NCBI GenBank assembly: GCA_035547835.1
Contig: DASZTW010000011.1
Coordinates: 1 to 64,000 of the forward strand
Length of the DNA: 64,000 nt
Direction of reading: 5' to 3'
Source: Acidimicrobiales bacterium
GTDB lineage: Bacteria; Actinomycetota; Acidimicrobiia; Acidimicrobiales; Iamiaceae
A program made the position numbers and the translations under genes. Under the pieces are notes generated by a model, which saw only the letters and a program-made list of their open reading frames with translations, did no database searches and was not told the DNA's origin. This document shows, in pieces, positions 49,558 to 57,400 of this stretch (position 1 is its first letter; every line of letters starts with the position of its first letter).

Positions 49558-50211
49558 TCACCAGGTGTCGTGGTGGATCACGCGGTCGAGGGCGCGGCGG
49601 GGGCCCGGCTTGAAGTCGGTGCCGATGGTGTGGGCGACGGGGATCAGCGCGGCTTGGCACACGTCGTCGGGCAGGCCCAGCAGCTCGGCGGTGTCGCGCT
49701 CATGCAGCAGGTGGAGCGAGGTCCAGCAGGTGCCCAGGCCACGGGCGCGCGCCGCCAACATGAAGTTCCACACCGCGGGCATGATCGAGCCCCACACCCC
49801 GGCTTGCATGGCAGGCGGGGCGTTGTCGAGCCGCCCGGTGATGCAGGGGATCACCAGCACCGGTACTTCGCCCATGTGCTCGGCGAGGTAGGTGGCCGAG
49901 TCGATGACCCGCTTGGTGGCCGCCACGTAGTCGGGGTCGTCGGCCGGCAGCGCATCAGTGACCGCGTCGGGGTTGCCGTAGAACATCTGGAACGCCTCGC
50001 GGTACCACTCGCCGAGCTGGCGCCGCTTGGCTTCGTCGGTCACCACCACGAAGTGCCAGCCTTGCGAGTTCGACCCGGTGGGCGCTTGCGTGGCGAGCTC
50101 GATGCACTCGCGGATCAGCGCCGGATCCACCGGTCGGGAGAGGTCGAGCCGCTTGCGCACGGCGCGGGTGGTCGACAGCAACTCGTCGGGCGTGAGGTCG
50201 AGCGTTGCCAT
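49558..50211 (-). CDS. Nitroreductase-family protein
   Basis: 217 residues. FMN-dependent oxidoreductase: 'STTRAVRKRLDLSRPVD' with the FMN-binding Arg cluster near the N-terminus, 'ATQAPTGSNSQGWHFVVVTD' (about 41-60), 'GSIMPAVWNFMLAARARGLG' and 'CWTSLHLLHE'. Reduces nitro compounds, quinones or flavins; real substrate unknown. Single gene. Confidence 0.88.
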   Translation of the reverse strand: MATLDLTPDELLSTTRAVRKRLDLSRPVDPALIRECIELATQAPTGSNSQGWHFVVVTDEAKRRQLGEWYREAFQMFYGNPDAVTDALPADDPDYVAATKRVIDSATYLAEHMGEVPVLVIPCITGRLDNAPPAMQAGVWGSIMPAVWNFMLAARARGLGTCWTSLHLLHERDTAELLGLPDDVCQAALIPVAHTIGTDFKPGPRRALDRVIHHDTW

Positions 50212-50394
50212 GGTGGGTTCCTCGCAGTTCGTCGGCGATCGCCCGAGCATGCTCGCAGGTTCGCCCCCCGGCCGTCTCGCCATCCCCGGCTGCGTCGGGG
50301 CGGCGGCGAGCTCGCCGCCCGACCGTGTCCCGCCGTTTGCTTCCGATTCGTGCAGCAGTGGCGACGGACGCGGCCCGATGAGGTGGGGGTGGGG

Positions 50395-51618
50395 TCAGGG
50401 CACGGCGACGGACCGCACGTGCGACGCGGCCACGGCGAGTTTTGCCGCCTCGAGCGCACTGGCCCACGACACCTCGGCGAGGTGGCCAGGCGCGGCCATC
50501 TGGTCGCCGCACACGAACACGTCGTCGCCTCGGTCGACCGCGGGCCGGTCACGCCAAGTGTGTCCCGGCAGGTCGAGCGCGCCTGAGCGGTGCTCCACCA
50601 CCGACCTACGCCGCCAGACCTCCCGGTCGCGCCAGCCGCCGAACGTGTCGTCGAGCAGCCCCTCGAGCGTGGCCACCCCGTCGGCGAGCGCCACGCCTGG
50701 CTCCAATCCCACCAGCAGCTGCACCAGTTCGTCGCGGTCGGGTGCCAGGTCGGGCAGGACCGACGTGACGCGGGTGGCGAAGCCGGCGAGGTCGAGGTCG
50801 ACGACCGCACTCGGGTCGTCCCAACGATGGCGGAGGCCGACGTCGAGCAGGGCCGTGCGCGTCCCTCGCGGCGCGAGCTCGTCGTCGCCGAGCAGGCGCG
50901 CGGCCGACTGGGCGCCGACCCCCACGATGACGGGTCCACTGCTGGGCAGCTCGGCCACGTGCTCGCCGGTCTGGATGAGCACGCCACGGTCGCGCGCCGC
51001 TGCGGCGAGGCTGGCCACCAGCGCGGACCAACCGCCGGCCACGTAGCGCGCCACCGGCTTGGCGTGCAGGGCGATCTGCTCGAAGCGGTCGGCCACGAAC
51101 CTGGCCGACAGCCGACCGGGGTCGGCGTCGAAGGTCAACACGCCAGCGGCCCCCCACAGCGCGGCGACGGTCTCGTCGGGCAGGAAGCTGCTGGTCCACT
51201 CGCGGAACGACTGGTCGACCGGTGCGCTGGCGAGATGCTGACGGAAGCGGGGGAGCTGGCGGGCCAACGGCGGCATGACCCGCCGGCGACCCTGCCAGCG
51301 AAAGCGGGCCCGTACCGTGCTCGGCGTGACGACCGGGGGCAGGAGGTCGTGGTCGACGAGCCAGGTCCACAGGCCAGTGGTGGTGTAGAGCGCGTGCGGG
51401 CCAAGGTTGGCGATCCACGGTCCCGGAGTGGAGCGGGCCGTCCCGCCCAGGCCCGCGTGGGCCTCGACGAGTCGCACACTCGACGCGCCGGCGTCGACAG
51501 CTGCGATGCTCGCGATCAGCCCGGCGAGGCCGCCGCCGACCACGGTGATGGGTGCCGGAGCGGAACCGCCCGTGCGGCGGAGGTGGGTCACGTTGTCGGA
51601 GGAGTTCGCGGTGGTCAT
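50395..51618 (-). CDS. FAD-dependent oxidoreductase (amine oxidase/phytoene desaturase-like)
   Basis: 407 residues. Rossmann motif 'ITVVGGGLAGLIASIAAVDA' (GxGxxG, about 24-43), 'LVEAHAGLGGTARSTPGPW', and C-terminal 'GDDVFVCGDQMAAPGHLAEV' (FAD-binding, about 365-384). The family includes protoporphyrinogen oxidase and carotenoid desaturases. Divergent from an ECF sigma gene across a long palindrome, so it may be one of that sigma factor's targets. Confidence 0.8.
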   Translation of the reverse strand: MTTANSSDNVTHLRRTGGSAPAPITVVGGGLAGLIASIAAVDAGASSVRLVEAHAGLGGTARSTPGPWIANLGPHALYTTTGLWTWLVDHDLLPPVVTPSTVRARFRWQGRRRVMPPLARQLPRFRQHLASAPVDQSFREWTSSFLPDETVAALWGAAGVLTFDADPGRLSARFVADRFEQIALHAKPVARYVAGGWSALVASLAAAARDRGVLIQTGEHVAELPSSGPVIVGVGAQSAARLLGDDELAPRGTRTALLDVGLRHRWDDPSAVVDLDLAGFATRVTSVLPDLAPDRDELVQLLVGLEPGVALADGVATLEGLLDDTFGGWRDREVWRRRSVVEHRSGALDLPGHTWRDRPAVDRGDDVFVCGDQMAAPGHLAEVSWASALEAAKLAVAASHVRSVAVP

Positions 51619-51625
51619 GTCCTGT

Positions 51626-51660
51626 AGAGGGAGGGAACCTTTCAAAGGTTCCCTCCCTCT
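51626..51660. repeat. Perfect 17-bp-arm palindrome between divergent genes
   Basis: 35-base palindrome with perfect 17-bp arms around a single central C. It fills the space between the FAD gene start (51618) and the ECF sigma gene start (51670), 7 and 9 bases away. Each strand contains GGGAACC, which resembles the -35 motif (GGAAC) of many ECF sigma factors. Candidate operator or hairpin controlling both genes. Confidence 0.75.
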
Positions 51661-51669
51661 TTGGTCGTG

Positions 51670-52200
51670 ATGGACGAGCCCGCCGGCGGCTGGGAGCCGC
51701 TGATCCGCCGCGCCGGTCGCGGCGATCCGCTCGCGCAGGACCGTCTGGTCCGGGTGCTGAGCCCGTACGTCGCGCGCGTCTGTGGCGCGATCGCGCTGCA
51801 GCACGGCGACGACGCCATGCAGGAGACGTTCATCGCGATCCTCCGTGGTGTCGGCGGGGTGCGGCACCCGGCCGCGTTCCCCGGTTGGGTGCGGCGGATC
51901 GCGGTGCGCGAGTCGATTCGGGTTGCGCAGCGCGCCACGAAAGTCGTGCCCATAGACCCCGAGGCGCCCGGCTTCGCCGAGTCCGCCGCCGCCGCAACGC
52001 TGCCCGACCCCTCGACGGTGCTCGACGTGCGCGCCACGCTGGCCGCGCTGCAACCGGCACACCGCGCCATCCTCGTGTTGCGCGACCTCGAAGGTTGGAC
52101 CGAGGAGCAAGTCGCCGAAGTGCTCGACATCGCGCCCGGCACGGCCAAGTCGCGCCTCCATCGGGCTCGCACTGCGTTCTCCAGGAGGTGGACGGCATGA
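51670..52200 (+). CDS. ECF-type RNA polymerase sigma factor
   Basis: 176 residues from ATG; GTG at 51667 is an alternative. Region 2: 'DRLVRVLSPYVARVCGAIAL', 'GDDAMQETFIAILRGVGG'. Region 4: 'LQPAHRAILVLRDLEGWTEE', 'VAEVLDIAPGTAKSRLHRAR'. Directs polymerase to stress or light-type promoters. The stop overlaps an SRPBCC gene (ATGA). No anti-sigma gene is obvious; the palindrome immediately upstream may provide the control. Confidence 0.88.
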   Translation: MDEPAGGWEPLIRRAGRGDPLAQDRLVRVLSPYVARVCGAIALQHGDDAMQETFIAILRGVGGVRHPAAFPGWVRRIAVRESIRVAQRATKVVPIDPEAPGFAESAAAATLPDPSTVLDVRATLAALQPAHRAILVLRDLEGWTEEQVAEVLDIAPGTAKSRLHRARTAFSRRWTA

Positions 52201-52685
52201 CCGACACGAGCGACGCGCACGTCGGCTGGCCGTCGGCCGAGCTCGACGCCATCGCCCGGCTGCGGGTGATCGAGGCGGCCAACCCGTTCGTGGCAGCAGC
52301 CGAAGGCGTGGTCGACGCGCCGTTCGACGACGTGTGGACGTGGATCAGTGACCTCGAGCGCTCGGTCCCGGAGTTCGACGGGTCGGTGAGCCGCATCCGG
52401 ATCAACCGGCGCGACGGCGCCGACCTGGCGATCTCTGCGTGGTCGGGGAAGGTGCCCGTCCCGCTGCCGTTGCGGGCCCGCCTCGAAGAGGGCTTCTGCC
52501 TCATGCAGGGTCGCGGTCGTATCTATCTCGTGGGGATGGCGGCCGTAGCCGAGGGCGACCGCACCCGCGTGCGCCACGTCGAGGGCGTCCCGCTGCCGGG
52601 GATCGGCCGTCTCGCGCGGGCCGCGGTGCAGCGCGAGGTTCGCCACGACCTGAAGGGCATGATCCGTCACTTCGCCAGGGGTTGA
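52197..52685 (+). CDS. SRPBCC-fold protein
   Basis: 162 residues, start overlapping the sigma gene stop by four bases. START-like fold: 'AAEGVVDAPFDDVWTWISDL' (about 34-53), 'VSRIRINRRDGADLAISAWS', a long C-terminal helix 'QREVRHDLKGMIRHFARG'. Such proteins bind lipids or small hydrophobic molecules. Operon with an ECF sigma factor suggests it could sense or transport the molecule made or removed by the divergent FAD oxidoreductase. Confidence 0.75.
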   Translation: MTDTSDAHVGWPSAELDAIARLRVIEAANPFVAAAEGVVDAPFDDVWTWISDLERSVPEFDGSVSRIRINRRDGADLAISAWSGKVPVPLPLRARLEEGFCLMQGRGRIYLVGMAAVAEGDRTRVRHVEGVPLPGIGRLARAAVQREVRHDLKGMIRHFARG

Positions 52686-52736
52686 GCTCGGCGTTCGCGG
52701 CGTGGCCGTGGGTTGGGCGGAAATCCGGCCCTCGCC

Positions 52737-52742
52737 TAGCCT
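52737..52742 (+). promoter_or_regulatory. -10 box of the acyl-CoA carboxylase gene (leaderless)
   Basis: TAGCCT, 6 bases before the ATG at 52749. Confidence 0.6.
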
Positions 52743-52748
52743 GCGAAC

Positions 52749-54305
52749 ATGCCCGAACACCCCATCGCCGAGCGGCTGGTGCAGCTCAAAGAACGCAAAG
52801 CCGAAGCGCAGCAGCCCGGCTCGGAGCGTGCGGTGGCCCGCCAGCACGAGCGCGGCAAGATGCTCGCCCGCGAGCGCATCGAGTACCTGCTCGACGACGG
52901 ATCGTTCAACGAGCTCGACCTCCTCGCCCGCCACCGTGCGCCCGAGGGCGCGCTGGCCGAGCGGCCCTACACCGACGGCGTCATCACCGGCTGGGGCACC
53001 ATCGACGGTCGCAAGGTGTTCGTGTTCTCGCAGGACTTCACGGTGTTCGGCGGGGCGCTCGGCGAGGTCTTCGCCGAGAAGATCCACAAGATGATGGATC
53101 TGGCACTCAAGGTGGGCGCACCGGTCATCGGCCTCAACGACGGCGCGGGCGCCCGCATCCAGGAAGGGCCGGTCAGCCTGGCCAGCTACGGCGGCATCTT
53201 CTACCGCAACGTGCAGGCGTCGGGTGTGACGCCGCAGATCAGCGTGATCCTCGGCCCCTGCGCGGGCGGCGCGGTGTACAGCCCGGCCATGACCGACTTC
53301 ATCTTCATGGTCCGCGAGTCGAGCCACATGTTCATCACTGGTCCCGATGTCGTGAAGACCGTGACCGGCGAGGAAGTCACCCTCGAGGAGCTCGGTGGCG
53401 CCATGAGCCACGCCACCAAGTCAGGCGTGGCGACGTTCGTGTCCGACGACGAGAAGTCGTGCCTCGACGATGTGCGCTTCTTGTTCAGCTACCTGCCCTC
53501 CAACAACTTGGAGGAGCCGCCGCACTTCGCGTCGTCTGACGACCCGAACCGCCTGTGCCCCGAGCTGATCGACCTGATGCCGGCCAGCCCCAACATCCCC
53601 TACGACATGAAGACGGTCGTCGAATCGGTGGTCGACGACGGCGAGTACTTCGAGTACTTCCCCCACTGGGCCGGTTCGATCGTGTGCGCGTTCGCCCGGC
53701 TCGACGGCCACCCCGTCGGCATCGTCGGGAACCAGCCGATGATGCTCGCCGGCGTGCTCGACATCGAGAGCTCCGAGAAGGCCGCCCGCTTCGTCCGCAC
53801 ATGCGACGCGTTCAACATCCCGCTGGTGACGTTCGTCGACGTGCCCGGCTTCCTGCCCGGCGTCGACCAGGAGTACGGCGGCATCATCCGTCACGGGGCC
53901 AAGCTGCTGTACAGCTACTGCGAGTCGACCGTGCCGCGGATCCAGGTCATCACCCGCAAGGCGTACGGCGGCGCCTACGTCGTGATGAACTCCAAGTCGA
54001 TCGGCGCCGACCTCGCGTTCGCGTGGCCGTCTGCCGAGCTGGCGGTCATGGGCCCCCAAGGCGCGGTGGAGATCGTGTACCGCAAGGAGCTGGAGGCCGC
54101 CGATGACCCGGAGGCCAGGCGCGCCGAGCTGGTCGACGAGTACACGGAGAAGTTCTGCAACCCTTACGTGGCGGCCGAGCGAGGGTTCGTCGACGACGTG
54201 ATCGACCCGGCCGAGACCCGCGTACGTCTCATCAACGGGCTCGAGCTGCTGCGCTCCAAGCGCGAGGAGCTCCCCAAGCGCAAGCACGGGAACGTCCCGC
54301 TGTGA
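52749..54305 (+). CDS. pccB: Acyl-CoA (propionyl-CoA) carboxylase beta subunit
   Basis: 518 residues, full length. Carboxyltransferase: 'ERIEYLLDDGSFNELDLLAR', 'FSQDFTVFGGALGEVFAEKI', 'GLNDGAGARIQEG', 'VILGPCAGGAVYSPAMTDF' in the N-domain; 'FVDVPGFLPGVDQEYGGI' and 'RKAYGGAYVVMNSKSIGAD' in the C-domain. Transfers CO2 from biotin to propionyl- or acetyl-CoA. Followed by an epsilon-type small subunit overlapping by four bases. Product methylmalonyl-CoA would feed the epimerase at 28064. Confidence 0.93.
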   Translation: MPEHPIAERLVQLKERKAEAQQPGSERAVARQHERGKMLARERIEYLLDDGSFNELDLLARHRAPEGALAERPYTDGVITGWGTIDGRKVFVFSQDFTVFGGALGEVFAEKIHKMMDLALKVGAPVIGLNDGAGARIQEGPVSLASYGGIFYRNVQASGVTPQISVILGPCAGGAVYSPAMTDFIFMVRESSHMFITGPDVVKTVTGEEVTLEELGGAMSHATKSGVATFVSDDEKSCLDDVRFLFSYLPSNNLEEPPHFASSDDPNRLCPELIDLMPASPNIPYDMKTVVESVVDDGEYFEYFPHWAGSIVCAFARLDGHPVGIVGNQPMMLAGVLDIESSEKAARFVRTCDAFNIPLVTFVDVPGFLPGVDQEYGGIIRHGAKLLYSYCESTVPRIQVITRKAYGGAYVVMNSKSIGADLAFAWPSAELAVMGPQGAVEIVYRKELEAADDPEARRAELVDEYTEKFCNPYVAAERGFVDDVIDPAETRVRLINGLELLRSKREELPKRKHGNVPL

Positions 54306-54538
54306 CCCCGCCCGCTTCGGCGGACTCGACGTCGTCGAGCGCGGGCTCGGCCTCGCCGGTGGTCCACCACGTGGCGCCCGAGCCGACCGACGAGGAGATG
54401 GCCGCGATCGTCGCCGCGTTGGAGGTCGCCACCGAGCGTCCCGTCATGGCCGCGGCTCCCGAGCCCCCGCCCCGCTGGCGGTTCTCCGGCCGCTGGTGGA
54501 CCAAGCCCATCCCCGTCCGCCGCGACCGCCCCTTCTGA
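54302..54538 (+). CDS. Acyl-CoA carboxylase epsilon-like subunit
   Basis: 78 residues from GTG (GTGA overlap with pccB). Residues about 28-75 resemble AccE: 'PTDEEMAAIVAALEVA' helix, Pro stretch, then 'RWRFSGRWW'. Small epsilon subunits stabilise actinobacterial acyl-CoA carboxylase complexes. N-terminal 25 residues are Ser/Ala-rich. Confidence 0.75.
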   Translation: MTPPASADSTSSSAGSASPVVHHVAPEPTDEEMAAIVAALEVATERPVMAAAPEPPPRWRFSGRWWTKPIPVRRDRPF

Positions 54539-54639
54539 CCGTCCGGCCCTCGCCGCTCCAAGCGCCCATTTCCGGGGCAGGTGACAGCGCCCCCGGGGGC
54601 ACGCTTGGGCGCCCAGAACACCGGTCGGTGGACGATCGG

Positions 54640-54645
54640 TAGGGT
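54640..54645 (+). promoter_or_regulatory. -10 box of the metallophosphoesterase gene (leaderless)
   Basis: TAGGGT, 7 bases before the GTG at 54653. Confidence 0.55.
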
Positions 54646-54652
54646 CGCTGCC

Positions 54653-55693
54653 GTGGCGCAGCGCGAACACGTGGAACACGTACCGCCGTCGGGGCCGGAG
54701 CTCACCACGGTCGGCACTCACGAAGCGGTGATCCACGACGGGACCAGTGTTCGTCGCTACGACGGGCTCGCGCCGGACACCGAGTACGAGATCGAGGGGT
54801 TCACGTTCCGCACCTTGCCGGAACCGGGGGAGCTGCTCGCCACGTTCGCGACGGTGAACGACGTGCACTTCGGCGAAGTCGAGGCCGGGCTCATCGAGGG
54901 TTCCGACGTGGGCCCGACGTTCCGGTCCGCGCCCGGCGAGGAGCCGTATCCCGAGTTGATGAACCGGTGCGCGGTGGCCGAGATCGCCGCGCTCGACCCG
55001 CCGGCGGTCATCGTCAAGGGCGACCTCACCAGCACCGGCACGGTCGAGGAGTACGACCGGTTCCGGGAGGTCTACGAGCCCGCGTTCGGCGAGCGGCTCA
55101 CGTACGTGCGGGGCAACCACGAGAGCTACTACGACACGGACCTCGGCGCGATCCCGCACCAGGAAGTGGTGCTGCCAGGCGTGCGGATCGCGCTGCTCGA
55201 CACGTCACGCCAGCGCGCACCGGGTGGCGGGGTCGACCGCGACCAGCTCGACTGGCTCGACGACATGGCGTCGGCGAGCGACCGGCCGGTGATCGTGATG
55301 GGTCACCACCACCTCTGGGATCCGAGCCACACCGAACGACCCGCGGACTACTTCGGCATCCGCCCCGACGACTCCATCGCGCTGGTCGACCTGGTGGCCG
55401 GCCGACCGTCGATCATCGGCTACTTCGCCGGCCACACCCACCGCAACCGGGTGCGGCGCTTCGCGGTCACCGGCGACGTGCCGTGGGTCGAGGTGGCGTC
55501 GGTCAAGGAGTACCCGGGGACTTGGGCGGAGTACCGGGTGTACGACGGCGGCGTGCTGCAGATCCACCGCCGGATCTCCGACCCGGAAGCGTTGGCGTGG
55601 ACCGAGAAGACCAAAGGCATGTACGCCGGGCTGTACCACGACTACGCCTTCGGTCAGCTCCCCGACCGCTGCTTCGCCTTCGGCCTTCGCTGA
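54653..55693 (+). CDS. Metallophosphoesterase
   Basis: 346 residues from GTG. Calcineurin-like motifs: 'ATVNDVHFGE' (D-x-H, about 65-74), 'VIVKGDLTSTG' (GD), 'YVRGNHESYY' (GNHE), 'VMGHHHLWD' and 'FAGHTHRNRV' (GHxH). No signal peptide. N-terminal 60 residues form a small beta domain ('TVGTHEAVIHDGTSVRRYDG'). Could hydrolyse cyclic nucleotides or other phosphodiesters. Its end overlaps a minus-strand gene by 40 bases. Confidence 0.87.
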   Translation: MAQREHVEHVPPSGPELTTVGTHEAVIHDGTSVRRYDGLAPDTEYEIEGFTFRTLPEPGELLATFATVNDVHFGEVEAGLIEGSDVGPTFRSAPGEEPYPELMNRCAVAEIAALDPPAVIVKGDLTSTGTVEEYDRFREVYEPAFGERLTYVRGNHESYYDTDLGAIPHQEVVLPGVRIALLDTSRQRAPGGGVDRDQLDWLDDMASASDRPVIVMGHHHLWDPSHTERPADYFGIRPDDSIALVDLVAGRPSIIGYFAGHTHRNRVRRFAVTGDVPWVEVASVKEYPGTWAEYRVYDGGVLQIHRRISDPEALAWTEKTKGMYAGLYHDYAFGQLPDRCFAFGLR

Positions 55694-56172
55694 CCGGCGA
55701 GCGCGTTGACGCTCGGGTGGACCACGACTTCGGGGTTGGTCACCACATAGGGCCGGAGGGCGGCCCACACACGTCGCAGCGGGAAATAACCGCCGCCGAC
55801 CGCGACCGTGCGACCCGCCGCGTCCTGCACCACGAGCGTGGCGCCGCCCCGCCAGGCAGAGCCGGGGTTGAGACCCACCAGCCGGACCCGGTCCATGGAC
55901 AGGATCTGGCTGCCGTCGCGCTGCAGGACCCGCACCGCGAGCCGCTCGCGGTCGATCGCCACTTCGCCCCACCACGCCACCAGCGTGACGAGGCCACACA
56001 GCACCGTGAGCGCCAACGCGCCGGTCGACTGGTCGCTGTGGGACACGAGCGTGGTGGCGCCGAGGACACCCGCTGCGACCGTGAGGATCGGCATCAGCAC
56101 CCGCAGCCACAAGTGGCCGCGGATCCGGACCGGCGCCGCCAATGGCTCGTCGTGGTCGTGGGGGCCGCTCAC
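55654..56172 (-). CDS. Two-TM PH-like membrane protein
   Basis: 172 residues from GTG. Two TM helices at about 23-45 ('LWLRVLMPILTVAAGVLGAT') and 50-70, then a small beta domain ('VAIDRERLAVRVLQRDG', 'LVGLNPGSAWRGGATLVVQD') like bacterial PH-type domains, ending in a basic tail. Function unknown. Tail-to-tail overlap with the phosphoesterase gene (55654-55693). Confidence 0.65.
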   Translation of the reverse strand: MSGPHDHDEPLAAPVRIRGHLWLRVLMPILTVAAGVLGATTLVSHSDQSTGALALTVLCGLVTLVAWWGEVAIDRERLAVRVLQRDGSQILSMDRVRLVGLNPGSAWRGGATLVVQDAAGRTVAVGGGYFPLRRVWAALRPYVVTNPEVVVHPSVNALAGQRRPKAKQRSGS

Positions 56173-56183
56173 CGCACCGACGC

Positions 56184-56189
56184 TACCGT
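56184..56189 (+). promoter_or_regulatory. -10 box of the CoA-transferase gene (leaderless)
   Basis: TACCGT, 6 bases before the GTG at 56196. Confidence 0.5.
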
Positions 56190-56195
56190 CGGTGC

Positions 56196-57380
56196 GTGCC
56201 CGACCCCCATCGACCAGCGGACCTGCCCGGTGATCCTTCGCCGATCGGCTCTGGACCGTTGCCGCTCGCCGACCTGCGCGTCATCGACTGCTCGACCGTG
56301 CTCGCGGGCCCCCACTGCGCTCGCTACCTCGGCGATTTCGGCGCCGACGTGATCAAGGTCGAGCGTCTCGACGGCGGTGACACGACGCGAGCGATGGGGT
56401 GGCGCGATCCGGCGGACGACGTCACGCTCTGGTGGAAGTACCTCGGTCGGAACAAGCGGACGATCTCGCTCGACTTGAAGGACCCCGACGACCTTGCCGT
56501 GATGCGTGCCCTGTGTGCTCGGGCGCACGTGCTGGTGGAGAACTTCCGCCCCGGCACCCTCGAACGCCTCGGCTTGGCGCCCGACACGCTGCTGGCGACG
56601 AACCCCAAGCTGGTGGTCGTGCGCGTCACGGGGTTCGGCCAGACCGGCCCGTACGCGGGGCGCGCCGGGTTCGCGACGCTGGCCGAGGCGATGTCCGGCT
56701 TTGCGGCCGTCAACGGCGAACCCGACGGTGCGCCGCTGCTCCCCCCGATCGCGCTCACCGACGAGGTCACGGGGCTGGCCGCGGCGTTTGCCACGATGGT
56801 GGCGCTGCACTCCGGCAAGGGCCAGGTCGTCGATGTCAACCTGCTCGAGTCGCTGGCGCAGCTCATGGGACCGGTCGTCGCGGCCCACCACCAGACCGGT
56901 TGGTTGCAGGAGCGACTCGGATCGGGCATCCCGTATTCGGTTCCTCGCGGCACGTATCGCACCGCTGACGGCCACTGGGTGGCGGTGTCGACGTCGGCCG
57001 AGTCGGTGGCCGGCCGGGTGATGGAGCTGGTTGGGGCCGGCGACGATCCGCGCTTTGCCGACTTCGCGGGCCGCGTCGCCCACCGCCACGAAGTCGACGA
57101 CTTGGTGGCGGCCTGGATCGGCGCACGGCCGATGACCGAGGTGCTCGCGGCGTTCGACGGGGCGAGTGCGGCGATCGCGCCGGTGTACTCGGCTGCCGAC
57201 TACGCGGCCGACGCGCACGTAGTGGCCCGAGGCGCCATCGTCGACGTGGACGGGATGCCCCAACCCGAGGTGATCGCCCGGCTCTCGGCGACCCCGGGGC
57301 GGGTCCGCTGGGCCGGCCGGCCGCTCGACGCCGACGCCGACGAGGTGCGCGGCGAGGTGGCCACGCCGCGGTCCGACTGA
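56196..57380 (+). CDS. CaiB/BaiF family CoA-transferase
   Basis: 394 residues from GTG, matching the family's usual length. Class III CoA-transferase that moves CoA between carboxylic acids. 'PLADLRVIDCSTVLAGPHCA', 'LGDFGADVIKVERLDGGDTT', 'KRTISLDLKDPDDLAVM', 'DVLVENFRPGTLERLGL'-like 'VLVENFRPGTLERLGL' and 'TGFGQTGPYAGRAGFATLAE', with the catalytic Asp expected in the segment after about 160 ('LTDEVTG'). Substrate unknown. Confidence 0.9.
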   Translation: MPDPHRPADLPGDPSPIGSGPLPLADLRVIDCSTVLAGPHCARYLGDFGADVIKVERLDGGDTTRAMGWRDPADDVTLWWKYLGRNKRTISLDLKDPDDLAVMRALCARAHVLVENFRPGTLERLGLAPDTLLATNPKLVVVRVTGFGQTGPYAGRAGFATLAEAMSGFAAVNGEPDGAPLLPPIALTDEVTGLAAAFATMVALHSGKGQVVDVNLLESLAQLMGPVVAAHHQTGWLQERLGSGIPYSVPRGTYRTADGHWVAVSTSAESVAGRVMELVGAGDDPRFADFAGRVAHRHEVDDLVAAWIGARPMTEVLAAFDGASAAIAPVYSAADYAADAHVVARGAIVDVDGMPQPEVIARLSATPGRVRWAGRPLDADADEVRGEVATPRSD

Positions 57381-57400
57381 TCGCCCCGCGGTCGGCCCCA

